64,000 nt of DNA from an uncultured Clostridia bacterium (GTDB taxonomy: Bacteria; Bacillota; Clostridia; Christensenellales; UBA1242): NCBI GenBank assembly GCA_944362545.1, contig CALVTJ010000006.1, positions 1 through 64,000 of the forward strand. The letters are read 5' to 3'. The notes under the pieces were generated by a model. That model did no database searches. It saw nothing but the letters and a program-made list of their open reading frames with translations, and was not told where the DNA came from. Numbering within the stretch: position 1 is the stretch's first letter; each line of letters starts with the position of its first letter. Shown here piece after piece: positions 45,987 to 54,654 of this stretch. The position numbers were made by a program, and so were the translations under genes.

Positions 45987-48410
45987 ATGAAAAATTATGA
46001 CTTTAAAACAATAGAAAAAAAATGGCAAGAAAAATGGGTTAATGAACATTCTTTCAGGGCTGTTGATTTTCATCCAACAAAACCAAAATATTATGTTTTG
46101 TATGAATTTTTCAATATCAGTGGAAATTTGCATATGGGGCATTTGAAGGGAACTGTTCCGGCGGATGCGCTTGCTCGAATGAAGCGTTTTCAGGGATATA
46201 ATGTTCTTTTCCCAATTGGTGGAGACTCGTTTGGTCTGCCTGCTGAAAATGCTGCCATCAAGAAGGGTATAAACCCACATAAATTTGTTGAAGATGGAGC
46301 AAAAAAAGCATTTGACCAATCCAAACAACTTGGGCTTTCTTTTGATTGGGACAGAACTTTCTGCACATCCGACCCAAATTATTACAAGTGGACTCAGTGG
46401 ATTTTTTTGCAACTCTATAAACACGGCAAAGCATACAAAAAAGAGGGAGTTGTGAACTTTTGCCCAAATTGCAAAACTGTGCTCTCAAATGAGGACAGCC
46501 AGGGCGGAAAATGTGACCGTTGTGGCGGAGATGTTGTGCAGAGAAAACGTTGGGTTTGGTATCTCAAAATGCGTGAATATTCCGAAAAACTGCTTGACAA
46601 CATCGACAAAATTGACATGGCAGAAAATTTGAAAGAAGCGCAACGAAATTGGATTGGCAAAAGCGAAGGTATGCAGGTTGGCTTTGACCTGTTTGCTGAA
46701 AGTGGAAGAAAACTTGGAAAGGTGAATATTTTCACAACGTGCATTGAGACAATCTATGGCGTGACATTTGTTGTGCTTGCTCCAGAAAACGATTTGATTG
46801 ACAATTATGCTGGAGAAATTAAAAATTGGAAAGAGATTGAAGATTATCGAAAAAAGACTGCTTTGCGCAGTGAGTTTGACCGGCTTTCCGACCAGAAGGT
46901 TAAGACAGGATGCAAGGTCGAAGGAATTTATGTTAAAAATCCTGTAAATAATGCAAAAGTGCCACTTTATCTTGCGGACTTTGTTTTGGCAGGTTATGGC
47001 ACGGGTGCGGTTATGGCTGTGCCTGCGCATGATCAAAGAGACTTTGATTTTGCTAAAACATTTAATATTCCTGTTATTCAGGTCATTGAGGGAGATTGTA
47101 AAGACAAGGCAGTTGAGAAGAAAGAATATCTTTCGGCAAACAGCAAAATGCTCAATTCTGCCGAGTTTGATGGGCTTCCTGTCAAAGAGGCAAAACAAAA
47201 AATTGCCGACAAAATCATTGCAATGGGTGCCGGCGAAAAGAAGATAAACTACAAAATGCAAGATTGGCCGTTCAATCGTCAAAGATATTGGGGAGAACCA
47301 TTTCCAGTTGTCTTTTGTGATCATTGTGGAACTGTGCTACTTGATGAAAAAGATTTGCCGTTGGTTTTGCCTGAAACGGATGATTATCTTCCAAATGAAG
47401 ATGGAGATTCTCCTCTTTCAAAAGTGACTGATTGGGTAAACTGCAAGTGTCCAAAATGTGGCAGACTGGCACGAAGAGAAACCGACACCATGCCAAACTG
47501 GGCGGGGTCAAGTTGGTATTGGCTTCGCTACATTGACCCGCACAATGACAAAGCCCTTGCCGACTTTGAAAAGTTGAAGTATTGGGGTAGTGTGGACTGC
47601 TACACCGGCGGAACTGAACACATCACACGCCATGTGCTTTATGCATTTTTCTGGCAGAACTTTTTATATGAAATTGGTGCTGTGCCAACGCGTGAGCCTT
47701 TCAAGCGTAAAATGGGCAGTGGACTAATTTTGGATGATCAAGGCAAAAAGATGAGTAAAAGTTCAACAAATGGAGTCTCTCCACTTGAATTTATCGACAA
47801 ATATGGCGCAGATGCTGCCAGACTTCATGTACATTTTCTTGGCGGTTATGAAGACAACACACCTTGGACTTATGATGGCATCACAGGTATAACATCCTTC
47901 CTTGACAAAGTTTGGGCTTTGCAGAATATGATAAAGGGTGATGAAGTGTCACAGGAACATCGCTTTGAACTTAACAAACTTGTCAAAAAGGTGACAGAAG
48001 ACCTAGAAGATTTGAAACTCAACACTTCCATTGCGGCACTTATGACATTCATCAAAAAGGTGAGGGATGATAAGTTTATCACAAAGCAGGAACTTCGAGC
48101 ATTTTTGATTTTGCTTAATCCAATGGCTCCACACATCACAAGCGAAATTTTTGAAAAGGTATTTGGCACACAAATTTTGGATGAAAGTTGGCCAAAATAT
48201 GATGAAAAGTTTTTGGTGGCTGACACGATTACGCTTCCAATTCAAGTCAACGGAAAGATGACCAAAAAACTTGTCAAAGTGGCAAAGGATGTGTCGCAAG
48301 AACAACTTTTGAAGGAGATTGAAAAACAATATCCTGACATCTACAACAGCACGATGACACTCAAAAAAGTGATTTATGTGCCAAACCGCATTGTCAATTT
48401 GATTAAATAA
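45987..48410 (+). CDS. leuS: Leucyl-tRNA synthetase
   Basis: An 807-residue class I synthetase. HMGH (in NLHMGHLKG) and KMSKS are present, with a zinc module of two Cys pairs (CPNC, CDRC) and the editing domain GTGAVMAVPAHDQRDFDF. The usual editing motif TTRPDT reads TTCIET here: the Arg and Pro are lost while the last Thr is kept. A weak site (ACGGAGTT) precedes ATG at 45987. No T-box leader is visible upstream. Confidence 0.95.
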   Translation: MKNYDFKTIEKKWQEKWVNEHSFRAVDFHPTKPKYYVLYEFFNISGNLHMGHLKGTVPADALARMKRFQGYNVLFPIGGDSFGLPAENAAIKKGINPHKFVEDGAKKAFDQSKQLGLSFDWDRTFCTSDPNYYKWTQWIFLQLYKHGKAYKKEGVVNFCPNCKTVLSNEDSQGGKCDRCGGDVVQRKRWVWYLKMREYSEKLLDNIDKIDMAENLKEAQRNWIGKSEGMQVGFDLFAESGRKLGKVNIFTTCIETIYGVTFVVLAPENDLIDNYAGEIKNWKEIEDYRKKTALRSEFDRLSDQKVKTGCKVEGIYVKNPVNNAKVPLYLADFVLAGYGTGAVMAVPAHDQRDFDFAKTFNIPVIQVIEGDCKDKAVEKKEYLSANSKMLNSAEFDGLPVKEAKQKIADKIIAMGAGEKKINYKMQDWPFNRQRYWGEPFPVVFCDHCGTVLLDEKDLPLVLPETDDYLPNEDGDSPLSKVTDWVNCKCPKCGRLARRETDTMPNWAGSSWYWLRYIDPHNDKALADFEKLKYWGSVDCYTGGTEHITRHVLYAFFWQNFLYEIGAVPTREPFKRKMGSGLILDDQGKKMSKSSTNGVSPLEFIDKYGADAARLHVHFLGGYEDNTPWTYDGITGITSFLDKVWALQNMIKGDEVSQEHRFELNKLVKKVTEDLEDLKLNTSIAALMTFIKKVRDDKFITKQELRAFLILLNPMAPHITSEIFEKVFGTQILDESWPKYDEKFLVADTITLPIQVNGKMTKKLVKVAKDVSQEQLLKEIEKQYPDIYNSTMTLKKVIYVPNRIVNLIK

Positions 48411-48437
48411 ATTTGGTCATTAGAAAACGCAAAAAAT

Positions 48438-48472
48438 AAAAAAGCCTTATCAGATTTTGATAAGGCTTTTTT
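48438..48472. terminator. Strong bidirectional terminator after leuS
   Basis: AAAAAAGCCTTATCA pairs perfectly with TGATAAGGCTTTTTT around a five-base loop, between two convergent genes. Confidence 0.9.
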
Positions 48473-48504
48473 GATAGGATTTGTTAAATTTTTTATGAAG
48501 TTAG

Positions 48505-49566
48505 TTATGCGTTTTCGCCGTTTCCTTCAGTTTGGTTTTCGCCACTTTCGGTGCCATTGTCTTCAGTGGTCTTTCTTGGTTTTCTTCTCTTGGCTTTCTT
48601 TTCTTCTGCTCTTTCTTCTTTGGCATCGGAAATGTTTTTGTATACGATGTCAATCAAAGATTTTGCGGCATTTACCGATTCTGCAGAATCAATTTCAAGA
48701 ATGACAGGCTTTTCTTTGATTTTTACTGCTTTTTCTTTCTTGGAGTAGTTTTTAAGTTCACTGCTTCCTGCCATGAAGTTGCAGATAAGTGCATCTTTTG
48801 AGAACTTTGCATCCAACAATTTCATTGCACCAATCTTGACCATTCTGTGATATTTTGCTTTTGAACACTTTGTTTCTGGTTTTTCCATTGCATATTCAAA
48901 AATTTCGTTGAAGTAGTTTCTTCTGTCTTCATCCAATGCGGCGAGTTGTTCATCAAATGTTTTCTTTGGTTCATTTGAGAACACAACGCCTTGTTCAACA
49001 GGCTCTTCTTCGGTATTTTCTGTTGTTTCAGTGGATTGTTCGGCAGTTTCTGTGCTTTCTGCTTCAACATTTTCGGTTTTTTCTTCTTCAGTGGTTTCTG
49101 CTGTTTCTTCAACAGTTTCTGTGTTTTCTTCAGGCGCATTCAACAATTTAGTTTCTTCTGCAGATTCTTCTGTTGTCTCTTCTGTCTGTTTTGTTTCTGT
49201 TGTCTCCTCAACAACTTTTTGCTCTTCTGCTTTCTTTGTTTTGTGGTTTTTGATGTAAACCACAAGATAGGCAATGGCAATTGCTACGATTGCATAACCA
49301 ATTGCTGTTCCAAATGCTACGCCAAGTGAAACAGGGATGGAATATGACCAAACATTCATAATCAAATACATCCAGAAGAAGATTGTGATAACAGGAAATA
49401 CTAAAGTTGTCAAAATGAGTGCTACTTTGCCTGCTTCTTTGTGTGTTCCGTAATAGATGAATCCTGCAATGCTTACGATTGTGAAGATAAGTGACAAAAC
49501 AAATGCTGCATATCCTTCTGTTGTAAGATTGCTGAAATTCATGCTAGCCAACATTGAAATATTCAT
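48505..49566 (-). CDS. Hypothetical membrane protein with an acidic Thr/Glu linker
   Basis: A 353-residue protein in three parts: three hydrophobic helices (about residues 18-105), a linker of about 100 residues made almost only of Glu, Thr, Val and Ala (repeated TET/EET units), and a compact charged domain of about 90 residues (KKTFDEQLAALDEDRRNYFNEIFEYA ... FMAGSSELKNY), ending in a Lys/Arg- then Gly/Glu-rich tail. The cytosolic domain resembles none I know. GGAGG precedes ATG at 49566. The same domain type may recur in other proteins of the organism. Confidence 0.75.
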   Translation of the reverse strand: MNISMLASMNFSNLTTEGYAAFVLSLIFTIVSIAGFIYYGTHKEAGKVALILTTLVFPVITIFFWMYLIMNVWSYSIPVSLGVAFGTAIGYAIVAIAIAYLVVYIKNHKTKKAEEQKVVEETTETKQTEETTEESAEETKLLNAPEENTETVEETAETTEEEKTENVEAESTETAEQSTETTENTEEEPVEQGVVFSNEPKKTFDEQLAALDEDRRNYFNEIFEYAMEKPETKCSKAKYHRMVKIGAMKLLDAKFSKDALICNFMAGSSELKNYSKKEKAVKIKEKPVILEIDSAESVNAAKSLIDIVYKNISDAKEERAEEKKAKRRKPRKTTEDNGTESGENQTEGNGENA

Positions 49567-49669
49567 AACTATACCTCCAAATTCTTGGTTTTATTTTATC
49601 ATGTTCGACCTTGTTTGTCAATATGCGAATTTAAATTATTTTGTTTTTTTGTCAAAATTGTGAAATAAA

Positions 49670-49698
49670 TTGCAAAAAAATGTCTTTATAGGTATAAT
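49670..49698 (+). promoter_or_regulatory. Leaderless promoter
   Basis: TTGCAA (49670-49675), 17-bp spacer, TATAAT (49693-49698), six bases (AAATAT), then ATG at 49705. Same geometry as at 3997 and 23917. Confidence 0.75.
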
Positions 49699-49704
49699 AA
49701 ATAT

Positions 49705-50625
49705 ATGACAAAAAAGCATTGGATAATTTTAAGTGCGATTTCGGTGGCAGTTGTTGCAGTGGTTGTTGCATTGTGTTTGGTTTTCCTTGGGAATAAAATT
49801 GTGGATGCTACACCAAGTTCTGTTTCAGTGGAAGAAATTGATGGCAATTTTTATTTGATAACCGACTATAATGCTGAATTTTCTTATCAATTTAAAGTGG
49901 AACAACAACTTGATGGACAATATGTCACATTGAAAACCGTTGACAGCGACAAAAACATCTGCAATCTTTCAAGTTCGGGTGTGGATGTTGTGGCTGGAGA
50001 AAATTATCGTTTTTCTGCACGTTTTGTCACAGAAAATGGTGCTGGCAATGGAGAGTTTTGTTCTCCAGTGCAATGGATGGCAACTTGGAACTTGAGTGAA
50101 GTTGACTATTCTACTCTTGTTTTTGATGAAGAAAATGAAACATTGTCTTGGGATGCAATATATCAGGCGGACAGTTATCGTGTTTTGTTTGTGAATGGAA
50201 GTGGTGATGTGTTGACCATAGATACACAAACAAATTCATGCTCGGTTTCAAGTGTGCCGGTGGGAGAATTTCAGGTGTATGTGCAAGGCGTTTCGACCGA
50301 CAACAATCTTTTGCCATCTTTTGTAGGGGATGGTGTGAGTTTGGCGATTAAGCGAACAAATGAGATTGTGGATGTCCAAAGGGATAATCTTTCTTTGCAC
50401 GTGACCTGTTTGCAGTATGTGCAAGAATTTCAGATTTTTGAAGATGGTGTTTTAAAGGGTACATTGACCGCGAACAGTGTTGAAGAAGAGAGTGGAAGAT
50501 TTGTCTATCTCTTTGATAATGCCGGTTTGATTTTAAACAACTTGGATTTTGAAAATGCTGTTGTGCAAATCAAGTCGCTGGCAAATGGTTGTGCGCTTGA
50601 AAGTGCTTTAACACAGATTTATTAA
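49705..50625 (+). CDS. Hypothetical membrane-anchored extracellular protein
   Basis: A 306-residue protein with an N-terminal membrane helix (about residues 7-29) and an outside part rich in beta strands. WNLSEVDYSTLVFDEENETLSWDAIYQADSYRVLFVNGSG looks like a fibronectin type III-like repeat (E-x-L-x-W-x-x-x-x-x-A-x-x-Y-x-V). Similar repeats occur in clostridial surface proteins. There is no enzyme motif. Its gene is transcribed alone and ends in a terminator. Confidence 0.72.
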   Translation: MTKKHWIILSAISVAVVAVVVALCLVFLGNKIVDATPSSVSVEEIDGNFYLITDYNAEFSYQFKVEQQLDGQYVTLKTVDSDKNICNLSSSGVDVVAGENYRFSARFVTENGAGNGEFCSPVQWMATWNLSEVDYSTLVFDEENETLSWDAIYQADSYRVLFVNGSGDVLTIDTQTNSCSVSSVPVGEFQVYVQGVSTDNNLLPSFVGDGVSLAIKRTNEIVDVQRDNLSLHVTCLQYVQEFQIFEDGVLKGTLTANSVEEESGRFVYLFDNAGLILNNLDFENAVVQIKSLANGCALESALTQIY

Positions 50626-50632
50626 ACATTTT

Positions 50633-50663
50633 AAAACAGGACAGCATTTGACTGTCTTGTTTT
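50633..50663 (+). terminator. Terminator
   Basis: AAAACAGGACAG and CTGTCTTGTTTT pair with one wobble; T-rich tail. Confidence 0.8.
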
Positions 50664-50740
50664 ATAGCGGAAAAGTGACAGATTTTGATTATCTTATATA
50701 TTTTTCTTCTTTTTGATTATACTAGCAAAAAAGAGGGAAA

Positions 50741-52159
50741 ATGAAAGTCGAAAAAGAAATTGAAAAAATAAAGGAAAAACTGCACAATTCCATTGATGTG
50801 ACAGGCAGAATAGTAAAGAAAAACGATGTTCTGGTTGGGTTTGTCTATTTGAAGAGTATAACGGACAATCTCATTTTTTCGCAGGCGATTTTTGAGCCTG
50901 TTTCAAAGTGGAAAGGAGAGTTTTCTTTTGAAACGCTCTGTCAAATTGTTGAAGCCAACGATGTTGCAGAGATTGAACAAAATGAAGTTATTGAAAAGGT
51001 GTTGAAGGGGTCGGTGGTGGTGTTTGTGTCAAACAGCAACAAAATTTTGGCAATTGACATCCAAAAATACAACATGCGCACGCCGACTGAACCTCCTACT
51101 TCACCGGTTATCATGGGACCGAGAGAAGGTTTTACTGAAGATATGAAAACCAACATGACACTTTTGAGGCGAAGATTTTATTCGAGCCAACTTGTCTTTG
51201 AACAAACCGAAGTTGGCTCGACAACCAAAACGCAGGTTATTTTGGCTTATCTTGATGGAATTGTCGACATGAAAATTGTCAAACAGATTAAAAAGAAACT
51301 TCAAAGCATCAAGATTGATGGAGTGGTGGATTCTTATTATCTTTTATCACTTCTTTCAAACAGACCAAATTCACTTTTTAAACAAATTGGAAACACCGAA
51401 AAACCGGACATTGTTGCCGCCAAGATGTTGGAAGGCAGGGTGGCAGTAATTGTGGATAATTCGCCAATAGTTTTGACAATTCCATTTGTCTTTCTTGAAG
51501 ATTTACAAAACAGTAATGATTATTACACAAACTACATATATTCCGGCTTTTTACGAGTGATAAGACTCATTGGTCTTTTGATTGCGATTATAGGACCTGG
51601 CTCTTATATTGCATTGCAACTTTTTCATTATAACATCCTGCCGATAAAATATCTCATAACCATTGCAGATGCCACGCAACAGGTGCCATTTACACCATTT
51701 ATTGAAATTTTGTTCATTTCTCTGCTCTTTCAAATTTTGTATGAGGTCAGTTTGCGTCTGCCAAGTTATTTGGGGCTTGCAACATCCATTGTGGGGGCTC
51801 TCATTTTGGGAGACACAGGCGTTAAAGCGGGACTTATCTCTCCGCCATCTGTCATCGTGGTTGCGATTGCGAAAATTGCTCTTTACACAATTCCGGAACA
51901 ATCTGCACAAATCAATGTTTTGCAGTTTGTCTTTCTGATAATCGGTGCCTCGCTTGGGCTGTTGGGGCTAATTGGCGGGATGATTTATTTTCTTGCTTAC
52001 GCAAACTCAATTGAAAACTATGGTGCACCTTATCTTGCTCCTTTTTCACCGTTTATTTTGGGAGACAACAAGGATGGAATTATCAAAGTGCCATTAAGTG
52101 ACATGGAAAAACGACCAAAGTCTTTCAAAACAAAAAACAAGGATAGAAACGATGGTTAG
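50741..52159 (+). CDS. gerA: Spore germinant receptor subunit A (GerA family)
   Basis: A 472-residue protein of the inner spore membrane. The N-terminal cytosolic half carries SITDNLIFSQAIFEP and GSTTKTQVILAYLDGIVD, the C-terminal half has five to six membrane helices with GFLRVIRLIGLLIAIIGPGSYIALQLFHYNILP and LRLPSYLGLATSIVGALILGDT. This subunit forms the ion channel opened by germinants. It overlaps gerB by 8 bp. The bound nutrient cannot be predicted. Confidence 0.92.
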   Translation: MKVEKEIEKIKEKLHNSIDVTGRIVKKNDVLVGFVYLKSITDNLIFSQAIFEPVSKWKGEFSFETLCQIVEANDVAEIEQNEVIEKVLKGSVVVFVSNSNKILAIDIQKYNMRTPTEPPTSPVIMGPREGFTEDMKTNMTLLRRRFYSSQLVFEQTEVGSTTKTQVILAYLDGIVDMKIVKQIKKKLQSIKIDGVVDSYYLLSLLSNRPNSLFKQIGNTEKPDIVAAKMLEGRVAVIVDNSPIVLTIPFVFLEDLQNSNDYYTNYIYSGFLRVIRLIGLLIAIIGPGSYIALQLFHYNILPIKYLITIADATQQVPFTPFIEILFISLLFQILYEVSLRLPSYLGLATSIVGALILGDTGVKAGLISPPSVIVVAIAKIALYTIPEQSAQINVLQFVFLIIGASLGLLGLIGGMIYFLAYANSIENYGAPYLAPFSPFILGDNKDGIIKVPLSDMEKRPKSFKTKNKDRNDG

Positions 52160-53240
52160 GGACAAGAACTTAAATGTTTGGCAGGCGAGTATTTTGCTTT
52201 TTATTCTGCTTTTTGCCAACAAAATTTTAGTTTTGCCATCTTTGCTCTATGAAGGAGCAAATGTGGAAGCTTTTTTCATTCCTGTTTTGCTTTTTGTGTT
52301 GGAAATGGGATTGATATTTTTGTATTACAAGATCAAAACAAAATTCCCAAGTCAATCTTTTGCTGAGATTTTGCGGGCACGCTTTGGCAAAATCATCGCA
52401 AAGATTGTCTTTGCATTTTTTATGTTATTTTTCTTTAGCAAGGCAGTGCTTTTGTATAATGTCACCTATGTCTTTTTTAAAGATTTAATTTATAAAGAAG
52501 CAGACAGTTTCATGTTTTTGCTCTGTTTTTTGCCAATCATAAATCATCTTGCTTTCTCTGGACTTCGTGTCATGGGCAGAACCGCACAGTTGTTTTTTCC
52601 TGTTGTGGTGATAATCACACTCTTTTGCATTGTTGTAGGCATTTTTGATATAAACAGTAATCCGCTTTTTTTTGAAACAACCGCTTCCGCTTGGTTTTTG
52701 ACAGTTATCAAGCACACTGCTTCTTTTGGTGATGCTATCTTTTTGTTTGTTTTTATGGATAAAATTGACATAAAAAAGGGACAGTGGAAGATTTTGTTTT
52801 CGCTCTCGGGTGTTGCTATGGTGCTTGTAGTTGCAGTCATTGTTGTGTTTATTTTCTCTTACACTTACACTGCCTTTATGCATCCATATGCAATTTTTGA
52901 GATTATGGCCTATGTGAAAGAATATGGAGGATTGGGGAGGATTGACATAATTTCCATGATTGTGATTGTCATTTTCACTTACTTTCATTTGGCAATCTAT
53001 TTGAAAATTTTTATGAGTTCTTTTGGTGTGTTGTTTGGAAGGATAAGTGATATATATGGTGTGTTGTCATTTAATTTTTTGTTTGTGCTGATTGTTTGGC
53101 TTTTGATCAGCAACATCGAAAGTGCAGTGTTTTTTGGCGAGAGAATAGCCACTTATCTTTCCATCTTTTCTTTTATTATCATTCCGTTTGTCAATCTTGT
53201 CCTGTTAACTTTTAAAAGCAATGAAAGAAGGAGAGAGTGA
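52152..53240 (+). CDS. gerB: Spore germinant receptor subunit B (GerB family, APC fold)
   Basis: A 362-residue protein with ten predicted membrane helices of the amino-acid permease type; it starts NVWQASILLFILLFANKILVLPS and contains YEGANVEAFF and RARFGKI. This subunit binds the small germinant. The start at 52152 gives the usual N-terminus; the frame reaches upstream into gerA. It is followed at two bases by gerC. Confidence 0.9.
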   Translation: MVRDKNLNVWQASILLFILLFANKILVLPSLLYEGANVEAFFIPVLLFVLEMGLIFLYYKIKTKFPSQSFAEILRARFGKIIAKIVFAFFMLFFFSKAVLLYNVTYVFFKDLIYKEADSFMFLLCFLPIINHLAFSGLRVMGRTAQLFFPVVVIITLFCIVVGIFDINSNPLFFETTASAWFLTVIKHTASFGDAIFLFVFMDKIDIKKGQWKILFSLSGVAMVLVVAVIVVFIFSYTYTAFMHPYAIFEIMAYVKEYGGLGRIDIISMIVIVIFTYFHLAIYLKIFMSSFGVLFGRISDIYGVLSFNFLFVLIVWLLISNIESAVFFGERIATYLSIFSFIIIPFVNLVLLTFKSNERRRE

Positions 53241-53242
53241 CA

Positions 53243-54484
53243 ATGAAAAATTATTTGAAAGGATTGTGTAAAACTCCTATGGTTTTTGTCTTTATCTTTA
53301 TAGTCTGTGTCTATGGGTTTGGTGCTTTGGGAGAAACTGCCGAGATAAATCGTTATGCTATTGTGTCGGCAATCGGCATTGATAGTGTTGGAAATGGAGA
53401 AAATTTGGAAGTATCGTTTTTGACATTCATTCCAATAGCGGAGCAGACCTTTACCGAAACATATAAGGTTATCTCTGCGCAAGGACAAAGCATTTCAGAG
53501 GCGATGGACTATGCTGGACTGCATATAGGCAGGCAGATTGGACTTTCTCATGTTAAATTGGTGGTGTTCAACGAACAGTTGTTGGAAAATGACATAACAC
53601 GATGCTTGGATTATCTTTCTCGAAGTAAACACATGTCATCTAGTACAAAAATGGTGGTGACTGATGCAAGTGCTAAAGATTTTTTGAAAGTTGCGGAACA
53701 ACTTGACAGTGGAAGCTCGGTGAAAGTGAGTGAACTTGTCACTTACAACAGTGAGTATATCTATGCCACTGATTCATCGCTGGAACTGTTCTTTAAGGGA
53801 CTTTTTGGGCCAACAAGGTCATCTGTTGTGCCTTATCTTGTTTTGGAAGAAGGCATGGATAACGGTATCACCGTTTCTGCGGGCGGCGGAAAAGACAGTG
53901 GAAGTGGCGGAAGCGGTGCATCGGGCGGAGAAAGTTCGCAGAAAGCCATAATCAATAATGGCGACACCATCATCTGCAAGGATGCAAAAAAAGTGGCAAA
54001 AATCTCTGGTAAAGATGTCAAAAACATCAATTTCATGAAAAAGGGGTTCAATTCCGGAGCAATTGAACTTGAAAATTTTTCAGATGAACATTTTGATGAG
54101 GCAAATTTGACCTTTGAAATAAAGGACAAAAAGATCAAAAACAAGGTGCTTTACAAAAATGGAGTGCCAATTTTCCAAATTGATTTAACACTTTCTCTTT
54201 CACTTACTGAAATTGACAACAAAGAGAGCATGATTGAAGAGAACATTGAGTTTTTTGTGATCACTCCGCAGGCATTGCAAGCGCTTGAAAAGAAAGTTAG
54301 ACAGTCGGTGGCAGATGGTATTGCAATTATGCGCGAGTATAAAACAGACATTTTGGATTTTTACACAATTATGCACAACACAAACAAAAAAGAGTTCGAC
54401 AAATTTATAAATTCATTGGAAGACAAAGATGATTATCTAAATCATGTCGTATTTATGTTGAGTATCAATCTTGGAGCAAAGTAA
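53243..54484 (+). CDS. gerC: Spore germinant receptor subunit C (GerC), without lipidation cysteine
   Basis: A 413-residue outer-face subunit. TAEINRYAIVSAIGID matches the usual sequence after the lipid cysteine (compare GCWDxxEI), yet the position of that Cys is occupied by Leu/Ala (GALGETAEI). The only nearby Cys (residue 22) lies inside the hydrophobic helix. The protein may stay anchored by its helix. A Gly/Ser-rich insertion (GGGKDSGSGGSGASGG) sits near residue 215. The end, SLEDKDDYLNHVVFMLSINL, fits GerC domain 3. AGGAGAGAG precedes the ATG. Confidence 0.88.
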   Translation: MKNYLKGLCKTPMVFVFIFIVCVYGFGALGETAEINRYAIVSAIGIDSVGNGENLEVSFLTFIPIAEQTFTETYKVISAQGQSISEAMDYAGLHIGRQIGLSHVKLVVFNEQLLENDITRCLDYLSRSKHMSSSTKMVVTDASAKDFLKVAEQLDSGSSVKVSELVTYNSEYIYATDSSLELFFKGLFGPTRSSVVPYLVLEEGMDNGITVSAGGGKDSGSGGSGASGGESSQKAIINNGDTIICKDAKKVAKISGKDVKNINFMKKGFNSGAIELENFSDEHFDEANLTFEIKDKKIKNKVLYKNGVPIFQIDLTLSLSLTEIDNKESMIEENIEFFVITPQALQALEKKVRQSVADGIAIMREYKTDILDFYTIMHNTNKKEFDKFINSLEDKDDYLNHVVFMLSINLGAK

Positions 54485-54535
54485 ACTTTTCACAAAATTT
54501 TGACATAAAATTTTTAGAGGAATAGTGATTTTTGT

Positions 54536-54578
54536 TTGTATTATTTTTTCTTTTGTGCTAGAATACACTAGTGTATTA
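54536..54578 (+). promoter_or_regulatory. ftsH promoter overlapping a perfect 16-bp palindrome
   Basis: TTGTAA (54536-54541), 18-bp spacer, extended -10 TGC-TAGAAT (TAGAAT 54560-54565). The palindrome AATACACTAGTGTATT (54563-54578) covers the end of the -10 box and the expected start point, a typical place for a repressor. Confidence 0.6.
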
Positions 54579-54654
54579 TTGCAAGTTTTGAAATTGGCTT
54601 AACTAAAGAAAACTGACAATTTGTTCATGCTTGCAGAAATAACAAGGAGTGTTT

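Noticed and set aside
46485..47324. 279-codon frame on the - strand
   Set aside because: Antisense to leuS; no domain features.
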